This document shows positions 18,221-26,540 of a stretch of 64,000 bases of DNA, one piece after another. The translations under genes and the position numbers were made by a program. A model generated the notes under the pieces. It was not told where the DNA came from, did no database searches, and saw only the letters and a list, made by a program, of their open reading frames with translations. Position 1 is the first letter of the stretch. The number at the start of each line of letters is the position of its first letter. Source of the DNA: Polyangium spumosum. GTDB lineage: Bacteria > Myxococcota_A > Polyangia > Polyangiales > Polyangiaceae. The stretch lies in assembly GCF_009649845.1 (NCBI RefSeq), contig NZ_WJIE01000001.1:1411054-1475053 (forward strand). The letters are read 5' to 3'.

Positions 18221-18455
18221 GGCTCTTTTCCGGGGAGGAAGGGAGGTTCGGGAGGGCCCGGGGGCTCGGGGAGCGGGAGGAGGACGAGCGGGAGGTGGCG
18301 AGGGGGCTCCCACCGCGGGAAGGCCGGGAGGGGGCGCGGGCGGGGAGCGTGGTTCTGTAAGGGGGAAGGGTGTTTCCCGGGGAGAGGGGGGATCTTCTCG
18401 GGGAAGAAGGGGGCGAGGGGCTTCCGGTTGACACGTACGCCCGCTCGCTGTCGGA
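18221..18455 (+). promoter_or_regulatory. G-rich purine tract and candidate -35 upstream of the toxin-like lipoprotein
   Basis: The plus strand from about 18232 to 18420 is strikingly purine-rich, with more than a dozen runs of three or more G (for example GGGAGGAAGGGAGG and GGGGAGAGGGGGG), so it could form G-quadruplexes. A TTGACA hexamer at 18428-18433 is a plausible -35 site, but the sequence 17 bases on (TCGGAA) is a poor -10. No ORF is supported here. Confidence 0.4.
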
Positions 18456-19592
18456 ATGCCCGTCATGCGCTGGGTCGTCCTGCTCGTCGCCTTTTTCGTC
18501 TCGGCGTGGCTCCTCGGGTGTGGCGCGACGTCGGCGAATACGCAGGCGTGGGCGCAAGCGACGCCGGATGGCAAGCGCGTGTTTCGTGTTTGCCGGCGCC
18601 ACCCCGGCGTCGATCCGAATGCGCGTGCTTGGTACGAGCTCGGGGACGGGACGCCTCGAACGGCGTTTCAGCCGGTCGAGGAGCTGCTCGAGAGTGGCCC
18701 GGTCAAGGCCGTTTTTGTTTACGACCCGTATGCGCCGCCCGAGAGTCGGAGGCTGCTCGGGATCGCTCATCAGGATCTGCCCTGCGATAAACCGCCGCCG
18801 CCGCCGCCGCCACCACCACCGCCGCCGCCACCGGAGGAGGAGATTGCGGCGAAAGCTTCGGAAGCGGCGCCGGCCAAGCGCACGACGGTCCGGACCGAGG
18901 TTCGGCGGGCGGGGAAGAGGCCACCGGATCGACGATTCATCGGGCAAACGGCGTCTGCGCCCGAGCCGGCTCCTGCGGGGGATGACTGGAAGCTCAGCCC
19001 GGAAGAGGCCGCCGCGCTCCAGGACAACCGGGTCAAGGAGTGCCTCAAGGGGGCTTGCCATGCTCGGCATCAGAACTTCCGCAAGGACTGGAAGCACCGA
19101 GTCAAGCTGTATGACGGGGTGTCGAAGTCCACGGGGAGCGGCCGCGGTGGGGCAGCGCCTCCACCCAAGCCTGCGGCCCCGCCGCCGAAGCCAGCGGCCA
19201 AGGCCGCGCCGGCGCCGGCGCCTGCGCCGAAGCAGGCGGCCAAGGTCGCGCCTGCGCCGCAGCCAGCGCCGAAGACGACGGTCAAGGCGACGACGCGGCC
19301 CGCGTCGGGGAGCAGCACCAGCGGCGACACAGGATCTTATACGAACACGCACGCCAGCGGGAAAACGTACGATGGGAAAGGTAGTCGAGAGCGCTCCCAG
19401 GTCTCCGGTCGTCGCATCGAGCGGAAAACCGGAGACCAGCACGTAGCAACAGACTGGAGGCCCGCGCCGAACGGGAGAGAGGCCTTCAAGGAAGAGGCAC
19501 GCCGGCTGAAGGAACATGGTGGTCCGGGTCGCCCGGACAATCATAACAAGATCGAGTCTCCCGGAAAGAAGTTGATCGAGCAGGAGAAATGA
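18456..19592 (+). CDS. Pro/Ala-rich lipoprotein with a C-terminal GIY-YIG-like putative nuclease toxin domain
   Basis: 378 residues. The N terminus MPVMRWVVLLVAFFVSAW ends in LLGCG, a lipobox. Residues about 108-128 are poly-proline, then comes a spacer, and residues about 230-280 are an Ala/Pro/Lys linker (KPAAPPPKPAAKAAPAPAPA). The last 85 residues contain GSYTNTHASGKTYDGKG, then ERSQVSGRRIE, AFKEEARRL and DNHNKIESPG. This order fits a GIY-YIG nuclease core: two Tyr motifs, Arg, Glu, Asn. GC falls to about 59% from 19321 onward (321 G+C in 540 bases, counted by hand), and the two following genes look like immunity proteins. A contact-dependent or surface-displayed toxin is inferred. The start could also be 18465. 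The nuclease call is a motif reading, not an alignment. Confidence 0.65.
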   Translation: MPVMRWVVLLVAFFVSAWLLGCGATSANTQAWAQATPDGKRVFRVCRRHPGVDPNARAWYELGDGTPRTAFQPVEELLESGPVKAVFVYDPYAPPESRRLLGIAHQDLPCDKPPPPPPPPPPPPPPEEEIAAKASEAAPAKRTTVRTEVRRAGKRPPDRRFIGQTASAPEPAPAGDDWKLSPEEAAALQDNRVKECLKGACHARHQNFRKDWKHRVKLYDGVSKSTGSGRGGAAPPPKPAAPPPKPAAKAAPAPAPAPKQAAKVAPAPQPAPKTTVKATTRPASGSSTSGDTGSYTNTHASGKTYDGKGSRERSQVSGRRIERKTGDQHVATDWRPAPNGREAFKEEARRLKEHGGPGRPDNHNKIESPGKKLIEQEK

Positions 19593-19909
19593 TGGATTAC
19601 CCCGACGATGCCGATGGAGATGCCCTGCGTCGCATAGCGACACGGCGCGACATGTCGAAGCCGATGGATATCGACTTCGTCGTATCTGTCCCGGATCGAG
19701 CTGCGGGCGCGGAATTGGCGCGTTTGGTGGCGAAACGTGGCTATGTTCCGTCACTCGAGTTCGACAAAGAAGCTGAGGAATGGATCTGCTACTGCGCCAA
19801 GCTGATGGTTCCCACATACGAGGCGGTCGTTGCTGCGCAGCGGGAGCTCGATGAGCTGGGCGCAGAGGTGGGGGGGTACTCCGATGGATGGGGGACATTC
19901 GGAGAGTGA
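19589..19909 (+). CDS. RraB-like small acidic protein, probable immunity protein
   Basis: 106 residues. The start overlaps the toxin stop as ATGA (19589-19592); a second ATG at 19592 has the better spacing to AGGAG. The sequence matches the RraB (RNase E regulator B, PF06877) pattern: a D-A-L-R-R-I start, KPMDIDFVVSVPD, AAGAELARLVAKRGY, a short strand, VPTYEAVVAAQRELDELG and the terminal GGYSDGWGTFGE. Known RraB proteins bind and inhibit RNase E. Here the coupling to a nuclease-like toxin makes an immunity role more likely, which is inference. The gene shares the locally low GC content of the toxin tip. Confidence 0.75.
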   Translation: MMDYPDDADGDALRRIATRRDMSKPMDIDFVVSVPDRAAGAELARLVAKRGYVPSLEFDKEAEEWICYCAKLMVPTYEAVVAAQRELDELGAEVGGYSDGWGTFGE

Positions 19910-19933
19910 GCGTCGACGAGAATAGGCAATGAC

Positions 19934-20446
19934 ATGCAGATCCACGACCGCGGAGAACCCCTGAGCGAACAGGCCCTCCAAGAGCTGGAGGAAAAGCTCG
20001 GCGTGCGCCTGCCCGAGCCCTATCGCCGCTTCCTGCAAGAGTATAATGGTGGCAGGCCAGAGCCGGACATCCTCGACATCCCCGGAGCCCCCTTCGGGGG
20101 CGCGGACGTCAAGGGGTTCTTCGGTGTGGGAAGAGATGACGAAGTTGAGGAGCTTCTCTGGCTCAAGGAGGAGCGGGCGGCTAGCATTGGCGATGATGTG
20201 CTCGCGATCGCGCGGGATTCGGGCGGAAGCCTCTTCGGCATCGTCACCGAGGGGGAGCAGCGAGGCCGCGTGTACTTTTTCGACTACTACGCGGAATGGG
20301 AGCCCTACTTCGTCGCCAGCGACTTCGACGCCTTCCTCCAGAAGCTGCGCTCGCTGTCGCCCGAGGAGCTCGCCGAGATCAAGCAGCTCGCGGCGGCGAA
20401 CGCGGCGACAAACGCGGAGCTTGACCCCGACAAACCGGTCGAGTAG
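19934..20446 (+). CDS. SMI1/KNR4 (SUKH) family protein, probable immunity protein
   Basis: 170 residues. LSEQALQELEEKLGVRLPEPYRRFL, then EYNGGRPE, then FFGVGRDDEVEEL, IGDDVLAIARDSGG and GRVYFFDYYAEW form the standard SUKH series. This is one of the commonest immunity folds next to polymorphic toxins, where it binds and neutralises a nuclease. It lies 24 bases after the RraB-like gene and is probably in the same transcript. GC is back towards the genome level, so it may belong to an older module than the toxin tip. Which of the two neighbours is the cognate immunity cannot be told from sequence. Confidence 0.85.
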   Translation: MQIHDRGEPLSEQALQELEEKLGVRLPEPYRRFLQEYNGGRPEPDILDIPGAPFGGADVKGFFGVGRDDEVEELLWLKEERAASIGDDVLAIARDSGGSLFGIVTEGEQRGRVYFFDYYAEWEPYFVASDFDAFLQKLRSLSPEELAEIKQLAAANAATNAELDPDKPVE

Positions 20447-20462
20447 GGTGCCCGGCAGAGAC

Positions 20463-20615
20463 ATGGACGCCAAACTCGACCTCGGGCCGGTGTACGCGCC
20501 CCCCGTCGCCTCGCCGCCCGACGCGCCGCTTCGGCGGAGCTTCGATGCGTTCGGGGTGCCGTGGGATCCGATTCGCCCTCCGCAATCCAAGAGAGCGCCC
20601 CCACACACCTCTTGA
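20463..20615 (+). CDS. Short proline-rich ORF, possible gene fragment
   Basis: 50 codons (MDAKLDLGPVYAPPVASPPD...) starting 16 bases after the SUKH stop. The sequence reads as a plausible protein start but ends quickly and has no domain. It may be a remnant of an orphan immunity or toxin gene, or non-coding. It has no convincing ribosome site. Confidence 0.25.
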   Translation: MDAKLDLGPVYAPPVASPPDAPLRRSFDAFGVPWDPIRPPQSKRAPPHTS

Positions 20616-20631
20616 CGGGGCGCACCTTTCC

Positions 20632-21411
20632 ATGCTGACTGGCCGTATGGCCAAGCAGGTGACGGATAGGCAGGGTGCGGTGCTCTTCGTCGCGTCGGCG
20701 GCGGATACACACGCCGCGCGGCTGCAACAGAATTTCGAGGCGGCGTTCGCCGAGCATCTGAAGCCGGGTGAGGTGATGCCCAATGTCGCGCTCGTGGCCG
20801 CGCTCGTGGGGAGGCGGCTCCGCGCGGTGAATGCAGCGCTCGTCGAGAAGAGCGACGCCTACGACAAGGAGCTCTCCGATGACGCAGGGCCCCGCGAGCG
20901 GCGGGACGAGGCGGCCGCGACGTTGACGAGCGAGGTCGTCGAGATCCGAAGCACGCTCGAAGCGACGTTCGGCCCGGGGATCCTGCGGGAGGTCGGGCTC
21001 GATGGCAAGACCGAGGTCGAGCCCAAGGCCATCCTGGCGAAGGCGAAGCGGCTCGTCGACGCGCTGGGGAAACCCGCGAGCGCCTGGCCAAAGCCGCGAC
21101 GAAAGGGCGTGACCATCGACCCCGCCGCGTGGGTCGCCGACCTCGTGGCTCCCATCATGACGCTGGAGAAAGCGCTGACGGACGTGGCGCGCGAGGCGCG
21201 AGAGGCGCAGGCCGCGAGCGACGCGAAGACCACGGCGATGGCCCATAACGACGACGTATTCTCCCGGTCGGCGGGATGTCTGTCAGGGCTCTTGCGGCTG
21301 GTGGAGGAGGACACGCTCGCGCGACAGGTGCGGCCGTCAGGACGGCGCCCAGGTCGCGTGGCAGAGCCGGAGGAAGAGGCGAACGGGGAGGACGGGGATT
21401 CGGGGGCGTAA
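20632..21411 (+). CDS. Hypothetical helical protein
   Basis: 259 residues from the ATG at 20632 (MLTGRMAKQVTDRQG); the second ATG at 20647 is also possible. The sequence is almost all helix-forming with no cysteine cluster, signal or membrane segment. Examples are HAARLQQNFEAAFAEHLKPGE, VALVAALVGRRLRAVNAALVEKSDAYDKEL and EKALTDVAREAREAQAASDAK. The C terminus is charged and acidic (EPEEEANGEDGDSGA). It resembles myxobacterial hypothetical proteins of similar size that I cannot name. It adjoins the toxin/immunity locus but has normal GC content, so a role there is not supported. Confidence 0.65.
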   Translation: MLTGRMAKQVTDRQGAVLFVASAADTHAARLQQNFEAAFAEHLKPGEVMPNVALVAALVGRRLRAVNAALVEKSDAYDKELSDDAGPRERRDEAAATLTSEVVEIRSTLEATFGPGILREVGLDGKTEVEPKAILAKAKRLVDALGKPASAWPKPRRKGVTIDPAAWVADLVAPIMTLEKALTDVAREAREAQAASDAKTTAMAHNDDVFSRSAGCLSGLLRLVEEDTLARQVRPSGRRPGRVAEPEEEANGEDGDSGA

Positions 21412-21438
21412 ACGGGGCGACGAGGCACGGAAAGCGCC

Positions 21439-22218
21439 TCAAGCTCCATCCTCCTCCATCACCCGCATCAGCGCCCAGAACATCGCCTCGCCGTCGCGCT
21501 CCCGTTCGAGCGTCTTCCCATGCGCGCGCGCCCATTCCAGCGCGAGCGCCAGCGGGATCCCCGCCTGGCTCTTGCCCGTGAGCTCCGCCGTGACCTTCGT
21601 GAGCGCGTCGCCCATCGGCACAGGCCGCGGGGCGATCTCGATTCCAGGATCGAGCGCCTCGCAGAGCGCGGGGTCCGTCACGGCGTTGTATTCGCGACAC
21701 GCGATCGGGCGCTCCTCGTAAATGCTACACAGGTCGCCCTCGAGGAACGGGCAATCGATCCGGAGCTCGTAATACCGCCGGCTCACGTCGTCCCACGCAG
21801 CCCTCGGCGTCGCCTCCCTCGAAACAAGCGCGGCCCTGCCCTTCGGCGCCCGAGGATCCACGAGCCCCGCGTGCTCCAGCCGCTCGATCGCCCGGACGAA
21901 CCGCTCACGCACCTCGGCCCGGCGCGACTCCGGCATCGCAGCCACGACCTCCGCGAGCCGCCGCGCCTCGATCGGCGAGACCGGCACGAGCTGGCGGCAA
22001 CAAGACGTGCAGCCCTTCTGGCACGAGATCTCCTTGCCCTCCGCCCGCGCATGCGCCGTCGTGATGGCCAGGATCGACGCGGAGAGCGAGCGCGCCAGCG
22101 GCAAGAGCTCATGGAATGCGGTGCGACCAACCCGCACCTTGCAATCGACCTCGTGCTCCTCGCCGAGCACGTGGAGGTGCACCTTCGCGTCCTCGTACGC
22201 CTTGCGAGATTGTTTCAC
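21439..22218 (-). CDS. YkgJ-type cysteine-cluster protein
   Basis: About 259 residues from a GTG at 22218 (VKQSRKAYEDAKVHLHV); another GTG two codons upstream is equivalent. The earlier frame runs through a hairpin array, so I exclude it. The signature C-x-x-x-C-x-x-C-C appears as CQKGCTSCC near residue 68. It is followed by CPFLEGDLCSIYEERPIACREYN, completing the YkgJ/FliB-like cluster thought to bind a metal, possibly zinc or iron. The exact role of the family is unknown. A helical C terminus (GIPLALALEWARAHG) follows. Confidence 0.8.
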   Translation of the reverse strand: MKQSRKAYEDAKVHLHVLGEEHEVDCKVRVGRTAFHELLPLARSLSASILAITTAHARAEGKEISCQKGCTSCCRQLVPVSPIEARRLAEVVAAMPESRRAEVRERFVRAIERLEHAGLVDPRAPKGRAALVSREATPRAAWDDVSRRYYELRIDCPFLEGDLCSIYEERPIACREYNAVTDPALCEALDPGIEIAPRPVPMGDALTKVTAELTGKSQAGIPLALALEWARAHGKTLERERDGEAMFWALMRVMEEDGA

Positions 22219-22240
22219 GGGCACACCGCGGGCAGCCCGC

Positions 22241-22312
22241 CCGGGGCGCCGCCCCGGACCCCGCGAGGGGGCTGTCCGCCCCCCTCGACCCCCGGACCAG
22301 GGCAAGCCCTGG
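22241..22312. repeat. Array of three consecutive GC-rich hairpins
   Basis: CCGGGGC/GCCCCGG (22241-22257), CGAGGGGGC/GCCCCCCTCG (22264-22287) and CCAGGGC/GCCCTGG (22297-22312) follow one another. Such arrays are common as dispersed intergenic repeats in high-GC genomes. This one lies between two minus-strand genes, just upstream of the YkgJ-type gene. Confidence 0.75.
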
Positions 22313-22321
22313 ACGCGGGGT

Positions 22322-22346
22322 GGGAAAACTGCGCGGTGCGCAGTTT
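22322..22346 (-). terminator. Intrinsic terminator of the M16 peptidase operon
   Basis: A perfect nine-base stem (AAACTGCGC at 22326-22334, GCGCAGTTT at 22338-22346, three-base loop) is followed on the minus strand by TTTT. It lies about 107 bases beyond the stop of the membrane protein gene. It is the best rho-independent terminator in the window. Confidence 0.75.
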
Positions 22347-22452
22347 ACCCAGCAGATGCAGAGGCACGAGGCATCGAAGGGAGGAGGGCACGTGGCGCAG
22401 GATGATGCCAGAACACGCGGGGCGGGAGAAGCGCGTCGTTCGTGGCCTCGAT

Positions 22453-23376
22453 TTACGCAGCCCGATCGAGCGCCGCCGCCTCGTCCGGCTCGAGGAAACA
22501 CCGCAACGCCTCGATCGAGTCACGCGACACGATCACCTCGCCGCCCGGGGCCAGGTGGACGAGGAGCTGCACGAGCGGAGGCGCCGCCTCCGTGACCACA
22601 TTTTTCACGACGTCGAAGTCCGGCGCGCGCTTCGCGAGCAGGACGTACGCCGCCGCCGCGCGGAGCTCCGGGGCTTGTCCAAGGTCAGCCACGATCGCCG
22701 GGAGCTCGCCAAGATCAACGGGCGCCTGCTCGCGATACCCCGCCCGTTTGTCCCCCGCCGCCCCCACCGCCGCGAGCGCCTCGATCCACGCCACGATCGG
22801 CCGACCCTGCCGCGCGAGCGCCCGCGCCACGGGCGGCGCAGCCGAGATCGGCCCCGCGCGGCGCCGGTTGTACGATTGCAGGAGCGAGGCGCCGCTCGCA
22901 TGAGCGCCCGCGCCGAGCAGCGGCACCCGCGCGAATACGCGCCCGCCCTCGTTCATCAGGGTCAACGTCGGAATGCCGCGCCAATCGGGCTCGATCTGCG
23001 CGGGGCCGAGGAGCACCCACGGGTAATACGTGACGAACCCGGACGCCGCGCAACGCACGCCGGCCTCGTCGAGCGCGAGCTCGACGCGCAGGGCCCGCAA
23101 GAACGGACGCACGAGCAGGATCGCCGCGGCGAGCAGCGTGACCGCGACGAACACGAGCGGGATGAGGTAGATGTCCTCGTCCTCGAAGCTCCGGTCGACG
23201 ACGGAGCCCCACACGAGGTACGCCATCAAGAGCGCCGCGAGCCCGCCCGTCATCAAGGCCCGCTTCACGGGCACCGCAGGCAGCCCCGTCGGCCGGAGCG
23301 AAGGCGCGACGAGGCCCCGACGATGGCGAAAGCTCGTATCGGGCTTCGCAGCAGGCGGAATGGCGTCGAGGAGCAA
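22453..23376 (-). CDS. Hypothetical membrane protein with two transmembrane segments
   Basis: 307 residues, with a TTG start 12 bases after the upstream peptidase stop; the true start could be the ATG at 23253. Two hydrophobic helices lie near residues 42-60 and 72-92 (GGLAALLMAYLVWGSVV; LIPLVFVAVTLLAAAILLV). The following region resembles a bacterial PH-like module (RVELALDEAGVRCAASGF ... YPWVLLGPAQIEPDW). The C-terminal 130 residues are helical and end LEPDEAAALDRAA. It is the last gene of the peptidase operon. Its function is not recognised. Confidence 0.6.
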   Translation of the reverse strand: MLLDAIPPAAKPDTSFRHRRGLVAPSLRPTGLPAVPVKRALMTGGLAALLMAYLVWGSVVDRSFEDEDIYLIPLVFVAVTLLAAAILLVRPFLRALRVELALDEAGVRCAASGFVTYYPWVLLGPAQIEPDWRGIPTLTLMNEGGRVFARVPLLGAGAHASGASLLQSYNRRRAGPISAAPPVARALARQGRPIVAWIEALAAVGAAGDKRAGYREQAPVDLGELPAIVADLGQAPELRAAAAYVLLAKRAPDFDVVKNVVTEAAPPLVQLLVHLAPGGEVIVSRDSIEALRCFLEPDEAAALDRAA

Positions 23377-23388
23377 GGCAGGGCTCGA

Positions 23389-24963
23389 CTACCGCCCGAG
23401 GGTGACCTTCGGCCGCCCGGTCGGGCCCTTCGGCGCTTCCTTCTTCGCCGGCGCCCGGCGCACCTCGACGCCGCCGAGATCCAGCGCCGCGAGCTCCTTC
23501 TCCACGACGGCCGCGTCGCCGACCACGATCACCCGCATCTGATCGGGCCGCAGGTACTTCTCGGCCACGCGCTTCACGTCCTCGGCCGTGATCTTCGAGA
23601 TCCGCGAGGGCCGCGTCGCGAGCTCGTCGAGCGGCAAGGCATGGACCGCGAGGGCCGCGAGCGTCCCCGCCGTCTCCCCGGCCGTCTCGAAGCGCGCCGG
23701 GAGCTGCCGGACGAGGTTCGCCTTCGCGGCGTCGAGGTCCTCGGCGGGCACGTTCTCCTGCCGCAGCCGCTCGATTTCGGCGAAGATCTCCTTCACGGCC
23801 TTGGCCGTCGCCGGCGTCATGATCGCCCCGCCCGCGGTGAAGGGCCCGGAGCCGTGGCGCATGTCGAAGCTGCTCCGGGCGCCGTACGTGTAGGCGTGTT
23901 TCTCGCGCAGGTTCAGGTTGAGCCGGCTCGAGAACTGCCCGCCGAGCAGCGTGTTCATCACCATCAGGGCGTCGAAGTCCGGGTTTTTCCGGGGCACACC
24001 CACGAGGGTCACGGCGACGTACGATTGCGTGGCGCCCGGACGATCCACGACGAACACGCGCTTCTCGCCCTTGCCGACGGCCGGCGGCACCTTGAGCGCC
24101 GAGGCCTTCGTCGCCTTGCCCTTCCACGCGGAGAAGCTCTTCTCGACGAGCGCGAGGGCCGCAGCCTTGTCGATGTCGCCCGCGATCGTGACCGTCGCGT
24201 GCTCCGGCCGGAAGAGCGCCTGGTGATGGCGCGCGAGATCCGAAGGCGAGAGCGCCTTGACGGCGGCCTCGGTGCCGATGAGCGGCACCCGATACGGGTG
24301 GCCGATCGGGTAGAGCCGCTCGGTGATGGCGTTCTGGAGGAGCGCGTACGGCTGATCGGCCTGCTGCAGGATCGCCGTGAGCCTGCGCGCGCGCTCGCGC
24401 TCGAGCTCGACCTTGTCGAAGGCCGGGTTCAGCACGACGTCGGCGAGGATCGACACCATGTCGGCCGCCTTGTCGCGGAGCGCGGTCGCCGTCACGCCCA
24501 CGCCGTCGTGATCGGCCCACGCGCCGTACCGGACGCCGAGCGCGCCGAGCTCCTCGGAGAGCTTGATCGCCGAGCGCGACTTCGTGCCGGCGAGCAACAT
24601 GGACGCCATGGTGCTCGTGAGCCCCGGGGTCTTCTCCTGCTCGGCGCCGCGATCGACCACGATGTTCATCGCGACGACCGGCATCTCGCGGCGCATGACG
24701 TAGAGGACACGCAGGCCATTCGAAAGGCGCGCCTCCTCGATCTTCGGCGCGATGAAGGGCATGACGGGCCCGCTCGGGGGCGGAGCCTTGCGGAAGGAGG
24801 GATCCTCGGACGGCGGCGCCGCCTCCTGGGGCTTGTCCTGCGTGGCCACGGGCTCGGCCGGCGGAGACGACGGCGGCGGCACCACGGGCTGCGGCGTCGT
24901 GCAGGCGGCGAGCGAGAGGCCGACGAGGGCCAGGATCTGCGAGCTTCGAGCGAATTTCTTCAC
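23389..24963 (-). CDS. M16-family peptidase homologue lacking the zinc motif (lipoprotein)
   Basis: 524 residues. The GTG start overlaps the upstream stop as GTGA (24960-24963). The signal KKFARSSQILALVGLSLAAC ends in a lipobox, and a proline-rich linker follows. The M16 fold is clear (LSNGLRVLYVMRREMPVVAMNIVVDRGAEQE; the C-terminal R/Y-loop region HAYTYGARSSFDMRHG). The H-x-x-E-H zinc site is replaced by STMASMLLAG, so this subunit is catalytically dead. In bacterial M16B pairs the inactive partner supplies substrate-binding residues, and that role is inferred here. Confidence 0.9.
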   Translation of the reverse strand: MKKFARSSQILALVGLSLAACTTPQPVVPPPSSPPAEPVATQDKPQEAAPPSEDPSFRKAPPPSGPVMPFIAPKIEEARLSNGLRVLYVMRREMPVVAMNIVVDRGAEQEKTPGLTSTMASMLLAGTKSRSAIKLSEELGALGVRYGAWADHDGVGVTATALRDKAADMVSILADVVLNPAFDKVELERERARRLTAILQQADQPYALLQNAITERLYPIGHPYRVPLIGTEAAVKALSPSDLARHHQALFRPEHATVTIAGDIDKAAALALVEKSFSAWKGKATKASALKVPPAVGKGEKRVFVVDRPGATQSYVAVTLVGVPRKNPDFDALMVMNTLLGGQFSSRLNLNLREKHAYTYGARSSFDMRHGSGPFTAGGAIMTPATAKAVKEIFAEIERLRQENVPAEDLDAAKANLVRQLPARFETAGETAGTLAALAVHALPLDELATRPSRISKITAEDVKRVAEKYLRPDQMRVIVVGDAAVVEKELAALDLGGVEVRRAPAKKEAPKGPTGRPKVTLGR

Positions 24964-26402
24964 GGCGTCCCTCCCACCAGGCGACCGGCGCGCGGCGCAT
25001 CCGCGACGGGCCGCACGAACGTCACGACGCGTTTGTCCTTGGGCAGGTACGTCGCGAGCGCCTTCGTGACGTCGCCGGCCGTGACCTTCTGGTACCGGGC
25101 GAGGTCTTTCTCGAAAAACCCGGGATCACCGACGCGCCTGTTGTACATGTTCAGGAGATCGGCCCGCCCCGTGACGCGCTCGGCGCTGAAGACGAGGCCC
25201 GAGAGCGTACGTGTCCTCGCGCGATCGAGCTCCTCGGCCGCAGGCGGCGCGGCGCGCAGTTTGTCGAGCTCCTCGTCGACCACCTTGAAGACCTCGTCGA
25301 GGTTCTTGTCTTTCTGGAGCGTGACCGTGATCTCGAAGACGCTGCCGAGCTCGGCGGACTCCTGCGCCGCGCTGACGCTCTGGGCGATCTGCATGTCGTA
25401 GACGAGCCGCTTGTAGAGGCGGCTCGATTTGCCGCTCGCGAGCACGTCGGAGACCATGTCGAGCTCCGCGTCGCCGGACACGAAATGCGGCGGCGTGGTC
25501 CAGGAGATCACGAGCCGCGGGAGCGTGACGCCCGCCTCGACGTCGAGCCGCGTCTCCTTCGTGAGCGGCGAGGGCACGGGCCCGCGGACGGGCTTCGGAT
25601 CGGCCCCGCGCGGGAGGCCCGCGAAATATCTGGTGACGAGCTCCTTCGCCTTCGCCGGCTGGAAATCCCCCGCGATGACCAGGGTCGCGTTGTTCGGCAC
25701 GTAGTACCGCTTGAAGAAGTCGCGCACGTCGTCGAACGTGGCGGCGTCGAGGTCCTGGGGCGTGCCGATCGTGAGGCGGTGGTAGGGGTGCGTCTTCGGA
25801 AAGAGCGTGCCGCGGATGAACTGGCGGACGAGGCCGTACGGGGCGTTTTCGTAGTTCTGCCGGCGCTCGTTTTTCACGACCTCGCGCTGGCTCTTGAACG
25901 TCTCGTCGTTGGCGTGGTCGAGCAGGTAACCCATGCGGTCGCTCTCGAGCCAGAGCGCGAGCCCGAGCTCGCCGGACGGGACGGTCTCGTAGTAGTTCGT
26001 CCGGTCCGTGTTCGTCGTGCCGTTCCTGTCGCTCGCGCCGGCGCGCTCGAGGTAACGGAAGAACTGGTCCTCGCCGACGTTGCGCGAGCCCTGGAACATC
26101 ACGTGCTCGAAGAGGTGCGCGAAGCCGTTGCGGCCGGGGCCCTCGTCCTTGGAGCCGACGTGGTACCAGACGTTCACCGCGACCACGGGCGTGCGGTGAT
26201 CCTCGTGCAGGATGACCTCGAGGCCGTTCGGAAGGACGAACTTCTCGAAAGGCAAAGACACGCGCATGCTCGACCCCGCGGCAGCGGCGGTCGCAGGCGG
26301 CGCGTCGGCCGTGGCCTGGGCCAGCGAGAGGCCCGTCGGCACGGCGATAAGGGCGAGGGACACGAGCCCGAAGGCGGCCCTCCTCGAGTTTCGACGCAGC
26401 AT
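24960..26402 (-). CDS. M16-family zinc metallopeptidase (active subunit), secreted
   Basis: 480 residues from the ATG at 26402. The signal peptide (FGLVSLALIAVPTGLSLAQA) is cleaved near residue 30. The inverted zinc motif is intact: His96-Leu-Phe-Glu99-His100 (AHLFEHVMFQGS). The third ligand lies about 75 residues on, in ETFKSQREVVKNERRQ. This is the M16B arrangement of paired active/inactive subunits, as in mitochondrial processing peptidase and its bacterial relatives. The frame runs on far upstream to 28241, but that extension is antisense to the divergent lipoprotein gene and is not real. It probably acts on peptides in the periplasm. Confidence 0.93.
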   Translation of the reverse strand: MLRRNSRRAAFGLVSLALIAVPTGLSLAQATADAPPATAAAAGSSMRVSLPFEKFVLPNGLEVILHEDHRTPVVAVNVWYHVGSKDEGPGRNGFAHLFEHVMFQGSRNVGEDQFFRYLERAGASDRNGTTNTDRTNYYETVPSGELGLALWLESDRMGYLLDHANDETFKSQREVVKNERRQNYENAPYGLVRQFIRGTLFPKTHPYHRLTIGTPQDLDAATFDDVRDFFKRYYVPNNATLVIAGDFQPAKAKELVTRYFAGLPRGADPKPVRGPVPSPLTKETRLDVEAGVTLPRLVISWTTPPHFVSGDAELDMVSDVLASGKSSRLYKRLVYDMQIAQSVSAAQESAELGSVFEITVTLQKDKNLDEVFKVVDEELDKLRAAPPAAEELDRARTRTLSGLVFSAERVTGRADLLNMYNRRVGDPGFFEKDLARYQKVTAGDVTKALATYLPKDKRVVTFVRPVADAPRAGRLVGGTP

Positions 26403-26540
26403 TGCGGGCCTTGTAGCAAATTCTCGGGCGGGCGGCCCCCAGGATCGGCGCCGTCCGGGCCTTCCGGGAACTCCAAGCAGCAAGCTGTTGTCGCGCTCCG
26501 AAGACCAGCCTAAGCCAGGCACAACGAGAGCGAGACACCC

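Noticed and set aside
21520-25401. 1293-codon open frame on the plus strand
   Set aside because: Crosses several minus-strand genes with clear motifs and a terminator; no domain in its translation.
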